From positions 590,632 through 654,631 of the forward strand of contig NZ_FXXN01000028.1 in the NCBI RefSeq assembly GCF_900184795.1: 64,000 nucleotides of DNA, given 5' to 3'. Origin of the DNA: Magnetospirillum sp. 15-1. Its GTDB lineage: Bacteria > Pseudomonadota > Alphaproteobacteria > Rhodospirillales > Magnetospirillaceae. Positions within the stretch are counted from its first letter, which is position 1. Every line of letters starts with the position of its first letter. The notes beneath the pieces are model-generated. The model was not told the origin of the DNA, did no database searches, and was given only the letters and a program-made list of their open reading frames with translations. Made by a program: the position numbers and the translations under genes. Shown here piece by piece: positions 37,445 through 47,492 of this stretch.

Positions 37445-37900
37445 ATGCCCGACACCTACTTTCCCGCCCAGCCCCGCGATGATCACGGCCGCTGGTCCAA
37501 GACCGCGTCCGAGCACGGATATGTGGTCAAGGACTTCGACGCCAGGATGGCGGCGATCATCGCCGGCGGCAAACAGGTGGGCGAAAGCAGCGAATGCGTC
37601 GCCCTGGTCAAGCATCTCGCACCGGAAGTGGGAGCGGCCAAATTCTGGCAAGAAGGCCCGGCCATCCATGATTTCGGCGACCCACCACTGGAGCGCGGCA
37701 CGCCCATCGCCACCTTCGTCGATGGCCGTTATCCCAACGCCTCGAGCGGAAACCACGCCGCCATCTTCATCCAGTACGGAACCAAGGGCATCACTCCGGG
37801 AATCTGGGTGCTGGACCAATCGAATGGCGAACCGCCCAAAAAGACCTTCAAAGGTTTTGGAGGCCGTGCCGAGCGCTACTCGGTTATCAAACATAAGTGA
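37445..37900 (+). CDS. BPSL0067-like (CHAP/NlpC-fold) amidase, candidate effector
   Basis: The 151-residue protein has no signal peptide and begins MPDTYFPAQPRDDHGRWSKT, an N-terminus like tags seen in phage-related proteins. The probable catalytic Cys lies in GESSECVALVKHLAPE and the His in ASSGNHAAIFIQYG, the order used by CHAP/NlpC-type peptidoglycan amidases. IWVLDQSNGEPPKK completes the BPSL0067-family pattern. Family naming is from memory. The gene is on the opposite strand to iorA and iorB and has less GC-biased codons, so recent acquisition is likely. GGAG lies six bases before the ATG. Confidence 0.7.
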   Translation: MPDTYFPAQPRDDHGRWSKTASEHGYVVKDFDARMAAIIAGGKQVGESSECVALVKHLAPEVGAAKFWQEGPAIHDFGDPPLERGTPIATFVDGRYPNASSGNHAAIFIQYGTKGITPGIWVLDQSNGEPPKKTFKGFGGRAERYSVIKHK

Positions 37901-37930
37901 GTGTGGCAGCATGGCGAGGGAGACTTCGCC

Positions 37931-38335
37931 ATGCTTCGACTTACCCTCTTCATGCTCGTGATCGCCGCGCCCGCTTTGGCCTTTCAGACCGATTGCCCGT
38001 TGGTCGATCCAGATAGTCCCGACCATAAACTCGCGGGAGCACATCCCAGTTACGGCGACGAGGATGGTGGCGACATGACCACCGAAGTTCGGCGTGGCGA
38101 TATCTGGCACTCGACGGAAGTTCCACAGCCTTGGAACAATCTGAACGCGACGCTCACTTGCGCATACGTTGGACCACATGGCCGTGGTCGCGACATCGTT
38201 CTCAAGATTCCCGGCCGCATTCTCCGCTGCGACTGGCTTGGCCAAGATGTACTGAAGCCCCAACCGGTCAAGCCCGGCACCGGCGGCCCGACCGAAACCC
38301 GCTTCCTGCGCGTCTGGTGCACGTCGCGGCCTTGA
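37931..38335 (+). CDS. STY0301-like exported protein, candidate immunity partner
   Basis: The 134-residue protein has a signal peptide (LTLFMLVIAAPALAF) and a small beta-rich mature part. It contains cysteines in TDCPLV, LTCAYV, LRCDWL and VWCTSRP, the spacing typical of STY0301-like proteins. GAGGGAG precedes the ATG. The gene starts 30 bp after the amidase gene. A periplasmic partner encoded after a wall-degrading enzyme is the usual order of effector and immunity genes, so it may protect the cell from the amidase. The stop lies two bases from the convergent iorA stop. Confidence 0.65.
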   Translation: MLRLTLFMLVIAAPALAFQTDCPLVDPDSPDHKLAGAHPSYGDEDGGDMTTEVRRGDIWHSTEVPQPWNNLNATLTCAYVGPHGRGRDIVLKIPGRILRCDWLGQDVLKPQPVKPGTGGPTETRFLRVWCTSRP

Positions 38336-38337
38336 GG

Positions 38338-40437
38338 TCATGCGCTTGCCCTCCCCTGCATCCAGCCGATGACCCGGCGGCGCAGGCCGTCCAGCCACAG
38401 GTCGAAGCGGGTGGGATTCTGGATCACCTCGGCCCGCCAGAAGGACGGGCACAGCGCGGCGGCGTGGGCCACCTCGCCGCACAGGCCGCAGCCGACGCAG
38501 GACGGGATCACCGAGGCGACGGGATCGTCGCGTAATGGATCGGGATTGGGCTTGATGGTCAGCGACGGACAGCCCGACAGACGGATGCAGGCGTGGTCGC
38601 CGGAACAGATGTCGTCATCGACGCCGTAGCGGACGCGGATCACCTTTTCCCCGGCTTTCAGCCTGGCGGCGTCCTCGGCCTTCACCCTGCGCTGGCGGGC
38701 CAGTTGGCACTCGCCGTCGGCGATAATGACGCGCAGGCCCTTGCCCGCCCCCTTGATGGCGTCCTTGAGCGTCTCGCGCATGGTGGAGACCGAGTAGGAG
38801 CGCACCTTCCTCAGCCACTTGACCCCCATGACCTTCAGCGTCGCCTCGATATCCATGGGAGTCTCGTTGCGATGCCCCTCGGCCAGCGTCGAGGGCATGA
38901 ATTGCTGCCCCGTCGCCGAGGTGTAGCCGTTCTGCAAGATGACCAGCACGCCGTCGCCCTTGTTGAACAGCGAGCCGGCCACGCCGGAGATAATGCCGTT
39001 GTGCCAGAAGCCACCGTCGCCCATCACCGCCACCGGCCGCTTGCCGGTGACCGAACTGATGGCCGCCGCCGAAGCCAGGCTCATGCCGAAGCCCAGAATG
39101 GAATTGCCCATGGAAAACGGCGGCAGGGTGCCGAAGGAATGGCAGCCGATATCGGCGGCCACATGGGTCTGGCCGATGTCTTTTTGCGCCAGCTTCAAGG
39201 CGCTGAACACCGGACGCTCGGGACAGCCGGTACAGAAACCGGGCGGGCGGCCGGGCAGGTCCCGGTCCAGCAGGGCGGCCGCCGTCTTGCGGCGTGCCTC
39301 GGTGGCGGCGGCGACCTGCTTCGCCGGCTCGGAATCCAGGAACCGGGCCAGCCCGGCGGCCAGAACGTCGGCGGTGTACTCGCCGGCCTGGGGCAGGCAG
39401 TCCTTGCCGTGCAGCTTCGTCTGGATGTCGGCCTGACGCATCATCAGCGACAGGGTCTGCTCCAGATATTCCGGCGTGCCCTCCTCGACCATCAGCACCG
39501 CGCTCTTGCCGGCGCAGAACTCAGAGACCTCCTCGGGGACCAGCGGCCAGGTGACGTTGAGGCAGTAGATGGGAATCTGCGAATTCCCCAGGGCATCGGC
39601 CAGGCCCAGCTTGGCCAAGGCGCGCATCAGGGAATTGTATAGTCCGCCCTGGACGATGATCCCCACGTCCGAACGGCCGCCGGGGAACACTTCGTTGAGC
39701 TTGTGCCTGGCGATGAAGGCCCTTGCCGCCGGCAGGCGGCTTTCCACCTTGGCCACCTCGTGGGCGAAGGTGGACGGCGGATGGGACAGCCGGCCGTAAT
39801 CGAAGGCGGCGGGGGCCTGCAGTGGCGCGCCGGCCTTGTTGTCCTTGGCCCGGAAGCTGCCGGTGACGTGGCAGGCCTTGATGCGCAGCTCGACCATGAC
39901 GGGCGTGTTGGAGGCCTCGGACAGTTCGAAGCCCTTCTCCACCATGTGGACGATGGAGGGCAGATGGGGGCGGGGGTCCAAGAGCCACAGGGACGATTTC
40001 ATGGCGAAGGCGTGGCTGCGCTCCTGGATGACGGAAGCGCCGTCGCCGTAATCCTCGCCGATGATGATCAGCGCGCCGCCGATCACTCCGGGCGAGGCCA
40101 GATTGGACAGCGCATCCGAGGCGACGTTGGTGCCGACCACCGACTTCCAGGTGACGGCGCCCCTGACCGGATAGGCCAGCGAGACGGCCAACAGGGCGGC
40201 GGCGCCGGCCTCGTTGGTGGCGGCCTCGACGTGCACGCCCAATTCGCCCAGCAGGTCCTCGGCATCGATCAGCACGTCCATCAGGTGCGACACCGGCGCT
40301 CCCTGATAGCCGCCCACATAGGTGACGCCCGATTGCAGCAACGCCTTGGTCACCGCCAGGATGCCCTCGCCGCGGAAAGTCTCGCCTTCGCCTAAGCGTA
40401 ACAACCCGATTTCATGCTGGAACGACCGTTCGGCCAT
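38338..40437 (-). CDS. iorA: indolepyruvate ferredoxin oxidoreductase, alpha subunit
   Basis: The 699-residue enzyme has an N-terminal pyrimidine-binding domain (VTYVGGYQGAPVSHLMDVL, EAATNEAGAAALLA). The central TPP-binding part has VAVMGDGGFWHNGI and NGYTSATGQQ. The C-terminal region keeps cysteines for Fe-S binding (CSGDHACIRLSGCPSL and CVGCGLCGEVAHAAALC). It decarboxylates aryl-pyruvates to acyl-CoAs with ferredoxin as acceptor, linking aromatic amino acids to the neighbouring aromatic-CoA genes. GGAGGG precedes the ATG. Confidence 0.93.
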   Translation of the reverse strand: MAERSFQHEIGLLRLGEGETFRGEGILAVTKALLQSGVTYVGGYQGAPVSHLMDVLIDAEDLLGELGVHVEAATNEAGAAALLAVSLAYPVRGAVTWKSVVGTNVASDALSNLASPGVIGGALIIIGEDYGDGASVIQERSHAFAMKSSLWLLDPRPHLPSIVHMVEKGFELSEASNTPVMVELRIKACHVTGSFRAKDNKAGAPLQAPAAFDYGRLSHPPSTFAHEVAKVESRLPAARAFIARHKLNEVFPGGRSDVGIIVQGGLYNSLMRALAKLGLADALGNSQIPIYCLNVTWPLVPEEVSEFCAGKSAVLMVEEGTPEYLEQTLSLMMRQADIQTKLHGKDCLPQAGEYTADVLAAGLARFLDSEPAKQVAAATEARRKTAAALLDRDLPGRPPGFCTGCPERPVFSALKLAQKDIGQTHVAADIGCHSFGTLPPFSMGNSILGFGMSLASAAAISSVTGKRPVAVMGDGGFWHNGIISGVAGSLFNKGDGVLVILQNGYTSATGQQFMPSTLAEGHRNETPMDIEATLKVMGVKWLRKVRSYSVSTMRETLKDAIKGAGKGLRVIIADGECQLARQRRVKAEDAARLKAGEKVIRVRYGVDDDICSGDHACIRLSGCPSLTIKPNPDPLRDDPVASVIPSCVGCGLCGEVAHAAALCPSFWRAEVIQNPTRFDLWLDGLRRRVIGWMQGRASA

Positions 40438-40489
40438 GCCGCCCTCCTGAAGTCATTCCCATTACATGTAGGGACGATACATCAAAGAA

Positions 40490-41275
40490 TCACCGCCCCT
40501 CGAAGCGCGGCGCCCGTTTTTCCATGAAGGCCCGAACCCCTTCCTGATAATCGTGGGTGCGCCCGGCCTCGGCCTGCAGGTCGCGCTCCAGGTCCAGTTG
40601 GGCATCCAGGGTGTTGGCGCCCGACCGGCCCAGGGCCTTCTTCATCAGCGCGAGGCCCCGGGTGGGCTGCGCCGCCAGTTGCGCCGCCATGGCCAGCACC
40701 TGGGGCAGCAATTGCTCGTCGTCGACGCATTGCCAGATCATGCCCCACTGGGCGGCCTGCTCGGCGCTCAACCGGTCGCCCAGCATCATCAGGGCGGTGG
40801 CCCGCGCCGCGCCCACCAGACGCGGCAGCGTCCAGGTTCCCCCGGAATCGGGTACCAGCCCCACCTTGCAGAAGCTCTGGACGAAGGCGGCGGACCGGGC
40901 CGCCACCACGATGTCGCAGGCCAGGGCCAGATTGGCGCCCGCTCCGGCGGCGATGCCGTTGACGGCGGCGATCACCGGCATGGGCAGGGCCTTGAGCGCC
41001 CGGATCAGCGGGTTGTAGCGGGCGTCCAGCGATTCCCCCAGCTCGGGCGGCGGATCGCCGGGCCGCGACACCCGGTCGGACAGGTCCTGACCGGCGCAAA
41101 AGCCCCGCCCCGCCCCGGTGATCACCAGACAGCGGGTACCGTCCTCGGCGGCATGGGCCACGGCGGAACGGAGCGCCCCGTGCATGGCCACGTTGAAGGC
41201 GTTGATGCGCTCGGGCCGGTTCAGGGTGATGGTGGTGACGTCGCCCGTACGGGCGACCAGGATGGTTTCGGTCAT
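40490..41275 (-). CDS. enoyl-CoA hydratase/isomerase, PaaG-like
   Basis: The 261-residue crotonase-fold protein has the oxyanion-hole segments GAGRGFCAGQDLSDR and NGIAAGAGANLALACD. The GLVPDSGGTWTLPRLVG segment places it near PaaG isomerases. In the box pathway, 3,4-didehydroadipyl-CoA made by BoxD must be isomerised to the 2,3 form before beta-oxidation, which a PaaG-type isomerase can do. Position after boxA supports this. The ATG at 41275 with GGAG upstream is preferred over one at 41311. Confidence 0.85.
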   Translation of the reverse strand: MTETILVARTGDVTTITLNRPERINAFNVAMHGALRSAVAHAAEDGTRCLVITGAGRGFCAGQDLSDRVSRPGDPPPELGESLDARYNPLIRALKALPMPVIAAVNGIAAGAGANLALACDIVVAARSAAFVQSFCKVGLVPDSGGTWTLPRLVGAARATALMMLGDRLSAEQAAQWGMIWQCVDDEQLLPQVLAMAAQLAAQPTRGLALMKKALGRSGANTLDAQLDLERDLQAEAGRTHDYQEGVRAFMEKRAPRFEGR

Positions 41276-41356
41276 GGCGCGATCAACTCCGACGGGCTTG
41301 CCCTGAGGCAAGGCCGAGGGCCGCCGAAGGCGGACCCCCGGCGACTGAGGGACATA

Positions 41357-42553
41357 TCAGTACGTCTCCACGTGATACCGCCCCGCCTCGCGCATGGCCG
41401 GACGCAATGCCGCCCAGTCCAGGCCGTGCAGGCGGCAGATGTCGGCGAAGGCCTCGTCGCAGCCCTGCTCCATGCCTTTCAGGCCGCAGATGAAGATATG
41501 GGTCTTGGGGTGCGCCAGCAGGACGGCCAGGTCGTCGCTGCGCTCGCGGACCTTGTCCTGAACGTATTGCTTGGGCTGGTTGGGCACGCGGGAAAAGGCC
41601 AGATTCACGTCGATCAGGCCCTTCGGCAGCTTCATCAGCGGCCCGAAATAGGGCAGCTCCTCCGGCGTCCGGGCACCGAAGAACAGCATCAGCCTGCCCG
41701 GCGCCTCTCCATCGGCGGCGACGGGGGCGTTCCTGCGGCGGCGTTCGGTAAAGGCGCGGAACGGCGCCGCCCCGGTGCCGGTGCAGATCATGATGATGTT
41801 GGCGTCCGGATCGTCGGGCATCAGGAAGGCCTGGCCGAAGGGACCGGCCACCTGCACCTCGTCGCCCTTCTTCAGGTCGCAGACGTAGTTGGAGCCGATG
41901 CCGCCCGGCACCCTCTTTACCGTCAGGGCCAGATTGTTGAAGCCGGTGCGCTCGCCCTCGCGCGGGCTGGCGATGGAATAGAGGCGGATGTTGTAGGCGC
42001 GGCCCTTGGCGTCGACGCCCGGCGGCACGATGCCGATGCTTTGGCCCTCCAGGAAGGGAAAGGCATTGTGCTGGAAGTCGAGCACCACGTGGTGGATGTC
42101 GGATTCCGTCCCCTCACCGGTGATGCGCATGTTGCCGGCCACTCGGGCGGTCACCGGCTTTTCGCGGGAATAGAGGTTGAAATAGGGCTTGGGCGCGCTG
42201 GCGGGCGGCGGCACCGATGGCCCGGTGGTCGCCGTGGCGGCGGCCAGCAGGTCGCTGACCTCTTCCGGCGGCAGGGCGGCGGGCTCGGACGGACCGGGGC
42301 CGGTCTGGCCGACCGGCAGATCCTCCCAGCCGAACTGGTCCTCGATGCTCCAGGGGCTTTCCACCAGCAGCCAGTGGTCGATGGCCCCGGTGGGGCACGG
42401 CGAGACGCAGGCACGGCAGCCGGTGCACTTGTCGTACATCACCACGTAATTGTTGCGGTCATGGGTGATGGCGTCGACCGGGCAGGTTTCCTCGCAGGTG
42501 TTGCAGCGGATGCAGACCACCGGGTCGATGAGATGCTGGCGCTTCAGTTCCAT
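41357..42553 (-). CDS. boxA: benzoyl-CoA 2,3-epoxidase reductase component
   Basis: The 398-residue flavoprotein has an N-terminal 2x[4Fe-4S] ferredoxin domain ([16 protein letters not shown] and [16 protein letters not shown]). A ferredoxin-NADP reductase part follows, with FAD-binding [12 protein letters not shown]-binding [13 protein letters not shown] and the end GRYHVETY. It passes NADPH electrons to BoxB, which epoxidises benzoyl-CoA with oxygen. The layout matches BoxA of Azoarcus. AAGGGG lies upstream of the start. Confidence 0.95.
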   Translation of the reverse strand: MELKRQHLIDPVVCIRCNTCEETCPVDAITHDRNNYVVMYDKCTGCRACVSPCPTGAIDHWLLVESPWSIEDQFGWEDLPVGQTGPGPSEPAALPPEEVSDLLAAATATTGPSVPPPASAPKPYFNLYSREKPVTARVAGNMRITGEGTESDIHHVVLDFQHNAFPFLEGQSIGIVPPGVDAKGRAYNIRLYSIASPREGERTGFNNLALTVKRVPGGIGSNYVCDLKKGDEVQVAGPFGQAFLMPDDPDANIIMICTGTGAAPFRAFTERRRRNAPVAADGEAPGRLMLFFGARTPEELPYFGPLMKLPKGLIDVNLAFSRVPNQPKQYVQDKVRERSDDLAVLLAHPKTHIFICGLKGMEQGCDEAFADICRLHGLDWAALRPAMREAGRYHVETY

Positions 42554-42574
42554 GGCCCGGACCCCTTTTTTTGT

Positions 42575-42605
42575 CGTCATGGCCGGGTCTGGCCCGGCCA
42601 TGACG
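42575..42605. repeat. 31-bp palindrome between boxB and boxA
   Basis: CGTCATGGCCGGG, five bases, then CCCGGCCATGACG: perfect 13-base arms. It sits in the 62-bp gap between two co-directional genes, so it may act as an intercistronic stem that sets transcript stability. It shares geometry and ends with the palindrome at 16057-16087. Confidence 0.75.
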
Positions 42606-42615
42606 GAAGTAAGAT

Positions 42616-44037
<1,422 letters not shown>

Positions 44038-44042
44038 GACGG

Positions 44043-45695
44043 TTACACCCTTTCCTGATTGTAGCTGGCGCGCTTGCCGGTTCCGTAGAGCTTGAGGGCA
44101 CCCTGGTCGCCGACGGCGTTGGGGCGCTGGAAGATCCAGTTCTGCCAGGCGGTGAGGCGGCCGAAGATCTTGGTTTCCATGGTCTCGGGACCGGCGAAGC
44201 GCAGATTGGCCTCCATGCCGGTGAGAGAGTCGGGGGAGAAGGCGGCCCGTTCCTCGATCATCAGGCGGATTTCATCCTCCCAATCGATGTCGTCGGGGGT
44301 GCCGGTGACCAGACCGAGCCGGGCGGCGGCGGCGGCGTCCAGCTCCTGGCCGATGGTGTCACGGGCCTTGCCGACGCTGTCGGGCTCGCCCAAAAAGCGG
44401 GTGGCGAGGCGCGAGATGCCGTTGCCCATGGGCAGGCCGTCGAAGTTGAGCGCCGACAGACGGATGGTGGCGGCCGGCGCCGGATTGTCCTCGAAGGTGC
44501 CGTCCAGCATGAACGAGCGGTCCACCGCGAACAGGATTTCCGCCACGAAGCCGGCGAAGCACGAGCCGGGCTCCACCAGGGCGAACAGGGTGCGGCTGGT
44601 GACGTCGAGACGCTTACACGTGCGCTTCCAGTAGAGCAGGATTTCCCGCACCAGCCAGTCGGAGGCGCCGAATTTCTGCAACGCGGCGTCGTAGCCCATC
44701 ACCAGACCGGCATCGCCTTCGGTGCGGAACACCCAGGTGGCGACGGTGGTCTCGTTGGCGCGCAGGTGCAGGATGGCGTCATCCAGCTCGCGGGCCAGGG
44801 CCAGGGGATAGAAATCGACGCCCTGGGCCTTGATGGCGGCCAGATCGGCGGGACAGGCGGCCTTGGGCCCCTTGATCGTGATGTTGGCGGCCCGCGTGGC
44901 ACGGTCGAAGCTGATGTCGATGTGGGGATAGGTGACGCTGTCGGTGCCGATGACACGCGACACCTGGGCCAGCACCACGCCCTTTTCCGCGGTCGGGCGG
45001 TCGGATTTGGCCGCCAGTTCGGCGGCCTTCTTGGCCACCGCCGCCTTGAAGGCCGAGGAGGGGATCACCTCGTCCACCAGGCGCCACTCGACGGCGCGCT
45101 TGCCCTTCACGCCTTCCTCGATGGAGCAGAAGATATCGGCCAGGTCGCGGCGCACCTTGCGCTTGTCCACCACGCGGGTCAGGCCGCCGGTGCCGGGCAG
45201 CACGGCCAGCAGCGGCACCTCCGGCAGGGACACCGCCGTGTTGCCGTCGTCGACCATCATGATGTAGTCGGTGGCCAGCGCCAGTTCATAGCCGCCGCCG
45301 GCGGCCGTGCCGGTCACCGCGCACATATAGGTCTGGCGCGAGTTCTCGCTGGCGTCCTCGATGGAGTTGCGGGTCTCGTTGGTGAACTTGCAGAAGTTCA
45401 CCTTGTGACCGTGGCTGGACACACCCAGCATCTTGATGTTGGCGCCGGCGCAGAAGATCTTGGGATTATTCGAGGCCATCACCACGGTGCGCACTTCCGG
45501 ATGCTCGAAGCGCAGGCGCTGCACGGCGTCGTACAGCTCGATGTCCACGCCCAGATCATAGGAATTCATCTTCAGCTCGTAGCCAGGCGCCAGGGTGGAC
45601 GCCGGGTCCACATCCATGGTCAGCGTCGCTATCGCGCCGTCGAACGCCAGCTTCCAGTGCCGGTAATTCGCGGGGGAGGTTTGAAAGTTGATCAT
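44043..45695 (-). CDS. boxC: 2,3-epoxybenzoyl-CoA dihydrolase (benzoyl-CoA dihydrodiol lyase)
   Basis: The 550-residue crotonase-superfamily enzyme opens the epoxide ring hydrolytically, giving 3,4-dehydroadipyl-CoA semialdehyde and formate. Two crotonase-like halves are visible. The first has NPKIFCAGANIKMLGVSSHG and GTAAGGGYELALATDYIM. The second ends near EPGSCFAGFVAEILFAVDRS. The ATG at 45695 follows a GAGGCGG site. It is the first gene of the boxCBA operon and is preceded by a promoter overlapping a TGCA-type operator. Confidence 0.96.
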   Translation of the reverse strand: MINFQTSPANYRHWKLAFDGAIATLTMDVDPASTLAPGYELKMNSYDLGVDIELYDAVQRLRFEHPEVRTVVMASNNPKIFCAGANIKMLGVSSHGHKVNFCKFTNETRNSIEDASENSRQTYMCAVTGTAAGGGYELALATDYIMMVDDGNTAVSLPEVPLLAVLPGTGGLTRVVDKRKVRRDLADIFCSIEEGVKGKRAVEWRLVDEVIPSSAFKAAVAKKAAELAAKSDRPTAEKGVVLAQVSRVIGTDSVTYPHIDISFDRATRAANITIKGPKAACPADLAAIKAQGVDFYPLALARELDDAILHLRANETTVATWVFRTEGDAGLVMGYDAALQKFGASDWLVREILLYWKRTCKRLDVTSRTLFALVEPGSCFAGFVAEILFAVDRSFMLDGTFEDNPAPAATIRLSALNFDGLPMGNGISRLATRFLGEPDSVGKARDTIGQELDAAAAARLGLVTGTPDDIDWEDEIRLMIEERAAFSPDSLTGMEANLRFAGPETMETKIFGRLTAWQNWIFQRPNAVGDQGALKLYGTGKRASYNQERV

Positions 45696-45725
45696 GGGCT
45701 TGCCGCCTCGGTTGGAATGACTGAA

Positions 45726-45739
45726 TGCACTATAGTGCA
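45726..45739. promoter_or_regulatory. TGCA-type operator at the boxC promoter
   Basis: TGCACTATAGTGCA is a perfect 14-bp palindrome (TGCA-N6-TGCA) starting 31 bp before boxC. On the minus strand it contains the likely -10 box TATAGT. BzdR/BoxR regulators of benzoate genes recognise TGCA repeats, so benzoyl-CoA-relieved repression is inferred. Confidence 0.7.
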
Positions 45740-45758
45740 GGTTTGGAATCGTTCGCAA
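45729..45758 (-). promoter_or_regulatory. promoter of the boxCBA operon
   Basis: Reading the minus strand, TTGCGA (plus coordinates 45753-45758) and TATAGT (45729-45734) are 18 bases apart and end about 33 bp before the boxC ATG. The -10 lies inside the palindrome TGCACTATAGTGCA. Confidence 0.5.
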
Positions 45759-45797
45759 GAGCAATTTGGTATTAAAGTACCGATTTGCCGATTGCCT

Positions 45798-45811
45798 TGC
45801 ATTATCCTGCA
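45798..45811. promoter_or_regulatory. second TGCA-N6-TGCA box upstream of boxC
   Basis: TGCATTATCCTGCA has the same TGCA-N6-TGCA layout as the site at 45726, with centres 72 bp apart. A pair of sites could allow looping or cooperative binding. Confidence 0.5.
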
Positions 45812-45870
45812 TGTGGGGAGGGGAGAGGGAGGGTTCCAGGGTGATGCCCCCGGCCGAATGACACACATGA

Positions 45871-45915
45871 ACGCGGAGGGCCGCTGGCGCAGGCCCACGG
45901 AGCGGCCCTCCGCGT
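45871..45915. terminator. strong hairpin downstream of boxD
   Basis: ACGCGGAGGGCCGCT and AGCGGCCCTCCGCGT are perfect 15-base arms around 15 bases, located 26 bp after the boxD stop on the minus strand. There is no T run, so it could be a rho-dependent end or an RNA-stabilising stem. It separates the boxD operon from the boxC promoter region. Confidence 0.55.
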
Positions 45916-45940
45916 GCATCCGTGTCCTTAAGACCTATAG

Positions 45941-47488
45941 TCAGAGCGCGACCACCGCCGCTCCTTCAGTCATGGCGTCGAGCATGGTCCGGCTGCCCTG
46001 AACGGCCGAGCGCTGCATGTAAAAGCGCAGACCGCGCAGGCCGCCCAGTTCCTCGCCGCCGCCGGCCCGGCCGGGGCCGCCGTGGACGCAATGGGGCATG
46101 ACCACGCCGTGGCCGGAATGGCTGGCCGCCACCGAGCCGTCCACCACCAGGACGCGGCCATGGCTGGTGGCGATGGCGGGAACGAAGCCGGCCAGGAAGG
46201 CGGCATCGCCCGAGAACACCGAGGCCGCCAGCGAGCCGCCGCCCCGGTGGGCCAGTTCCACCGCCTGTTCCACGCCGTCATAGGGCATCAGGGTGGCGAC
46301 GGGGCCGAACACCTCGATGTCATGCACCGCCTTGGCCGCCAGGGGGTCGTTGCACAGCAGCAACGTCGGCGGCACGAAACAACCACCATCGTCGTTACCG
46401 CCGCCGGCCACCACCTGGGCCTCGGCCTTCAGCCGGTCCAGACCCGCCCAGGCGGTCTGGGCCTGGGAACGGCTGACCAGCGGCCCCATGCGCACGCCCT
46501 CGGTGCGGGGATCGCCCATCACCGCCTTGGCCAGCGCGGCTTTCAACGCCTCAACCACGGCGCCGACCCGATCGCGGGGCACCAGGACCCGGCGGATGGC
46601 GGTGCATTTCTGCCCGGCCTTGACGGTCATCTCGCGCGACACTTCCTTGACGAAGGCGGCGAACTCGGGCGAATCCGGCGCCGCATCCGGTCCCAGGGCG
46701 CAGAGATTGAGGGAATCCGCCTCCACCGCGAAGCGGATGTTGGAGCGGGCGACATTGGGGTGCGAGCGCAGTTGCAAGGCGGTGTCGGCCGAGCCGGTGA
46801 AGGCCACCACGTCGCCGGGCTTCAAATGATCCATCAGGTCGCGCCCGCCGCCGCACAGCAGCGAGATGGCGCCTTCGGGCAGCACACCCGCCGCCACGAC
46901 ATCCTTGACCATCTCATAGGCCAGCCACGAGGTGGCGGTGGCCGGCTTGGCAAGGAACGGCACGCCGGCCAAGAGGCTCACCGCCGCCTTCTCCCACAGC
47001 CCCCAGGAGGGGAAGTTGAAGGCATTGATGTGCACGGCGACGCCGTGAACGGTGGTCCAGATATGGCGGCCGCGGAAGGCTTCGTCCTTGGTCAACTGGT
47101 CGTCGGAGGCTTCGGCCAGCAGGCGGGATTCGCCCAGCTTGCGCCCGATGGAGGCATAGTATTTCAGCGTGCCGATACCGCCATCCACGTCGAGGCCGGC
47201 ATCGACCGCCGTATTGCCGGAATTGGCAAGAGCGACGGCGTTGTAGCGCTCGCGGTTCTCGGCCAGCACCCCGGCCACCGCATTGATCAGCCCGGCCCGT
47301 TGGGCGAAGGTCAGGGCACGCAGTGCCGGTCCACCCTTGTCCCGGGCAAAGGTCAGGGCGGCGGCCATGTCGAGACCGTCACCCGATGCCGTAGCGATCA
47401 CCTCGCCGCTCACCGGGTCCTTCAGCTGCGCACCGGCTCCGGCGCCGTCCTGCCAGCGGCCGGCCAGATAGCTCTGCAAACGGATCAT
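45941..47488 (-). CDS. boxD: 3,4-dehydroadipyl-CoA semialdehyde dehydrogenase
   Basis: The 515-residue aldehyde dehydrogenase resembles the N-terminal half of PaaZ. It has VHINAFNFPSWGLWEKAA, the cofactor segment VVAFTGSADTALQLRSH and the catalytic Cys in VKAGQKCTAIRRVLVP. The end HSGHGVVMPHCVHGGPGRAG is characteristic of BoxD/PaaZ. It oxidises the semialdehyde made by BoxC. It follows the hydrolase gene by four bases in the same leftward operon. Confidence 0.92.
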   Translation of the reverse strand: MIRLQSYLAGRWQDGAGAGAQLKDPVSGEVIATASGDGLDMAAALTFARDKGGPALRALTFAQRAGLINAVAGVLAENRERYNAVALANSGNTAVDAGLDVDGGIGTLKYYASIGRKLGESRLLAEASDDQLTKDEAFRGRHIWTTVHGVAVHINAFNFPSWGLWEKAAVSLLAGVPFLAKPATATSWLAYEMVKDVVAAGVLPEGAISLLCGGGRDLMDHLKPGDVVAFTGSADTALQLRSHPNVARSNIRFAVEADSLNLCALGPDAAPDSPEFAAFVKEVSREMTVKAGQKCTAIRRVLVPRDRVGAVVEALKAALAKAVMGDPRTEGVRMGPLVSRSQAQTAWAGLDRLKAEAQVVAGGGNDDGGCFVPPTLLLCNDPLAAKAVHDIEVFGPVATLMPYDGVEQAVELAHRGGGSLAASVFSGDAAFLAGFVPAIATSHGRVLVVDGSVAASHSGHGVVMPHCVHGGPGRAGGGEELGGLRGLRFYMQRSAVQGSRTMLDAMTEGAAVVAL

Positions 47489-47492
47489 GGGA

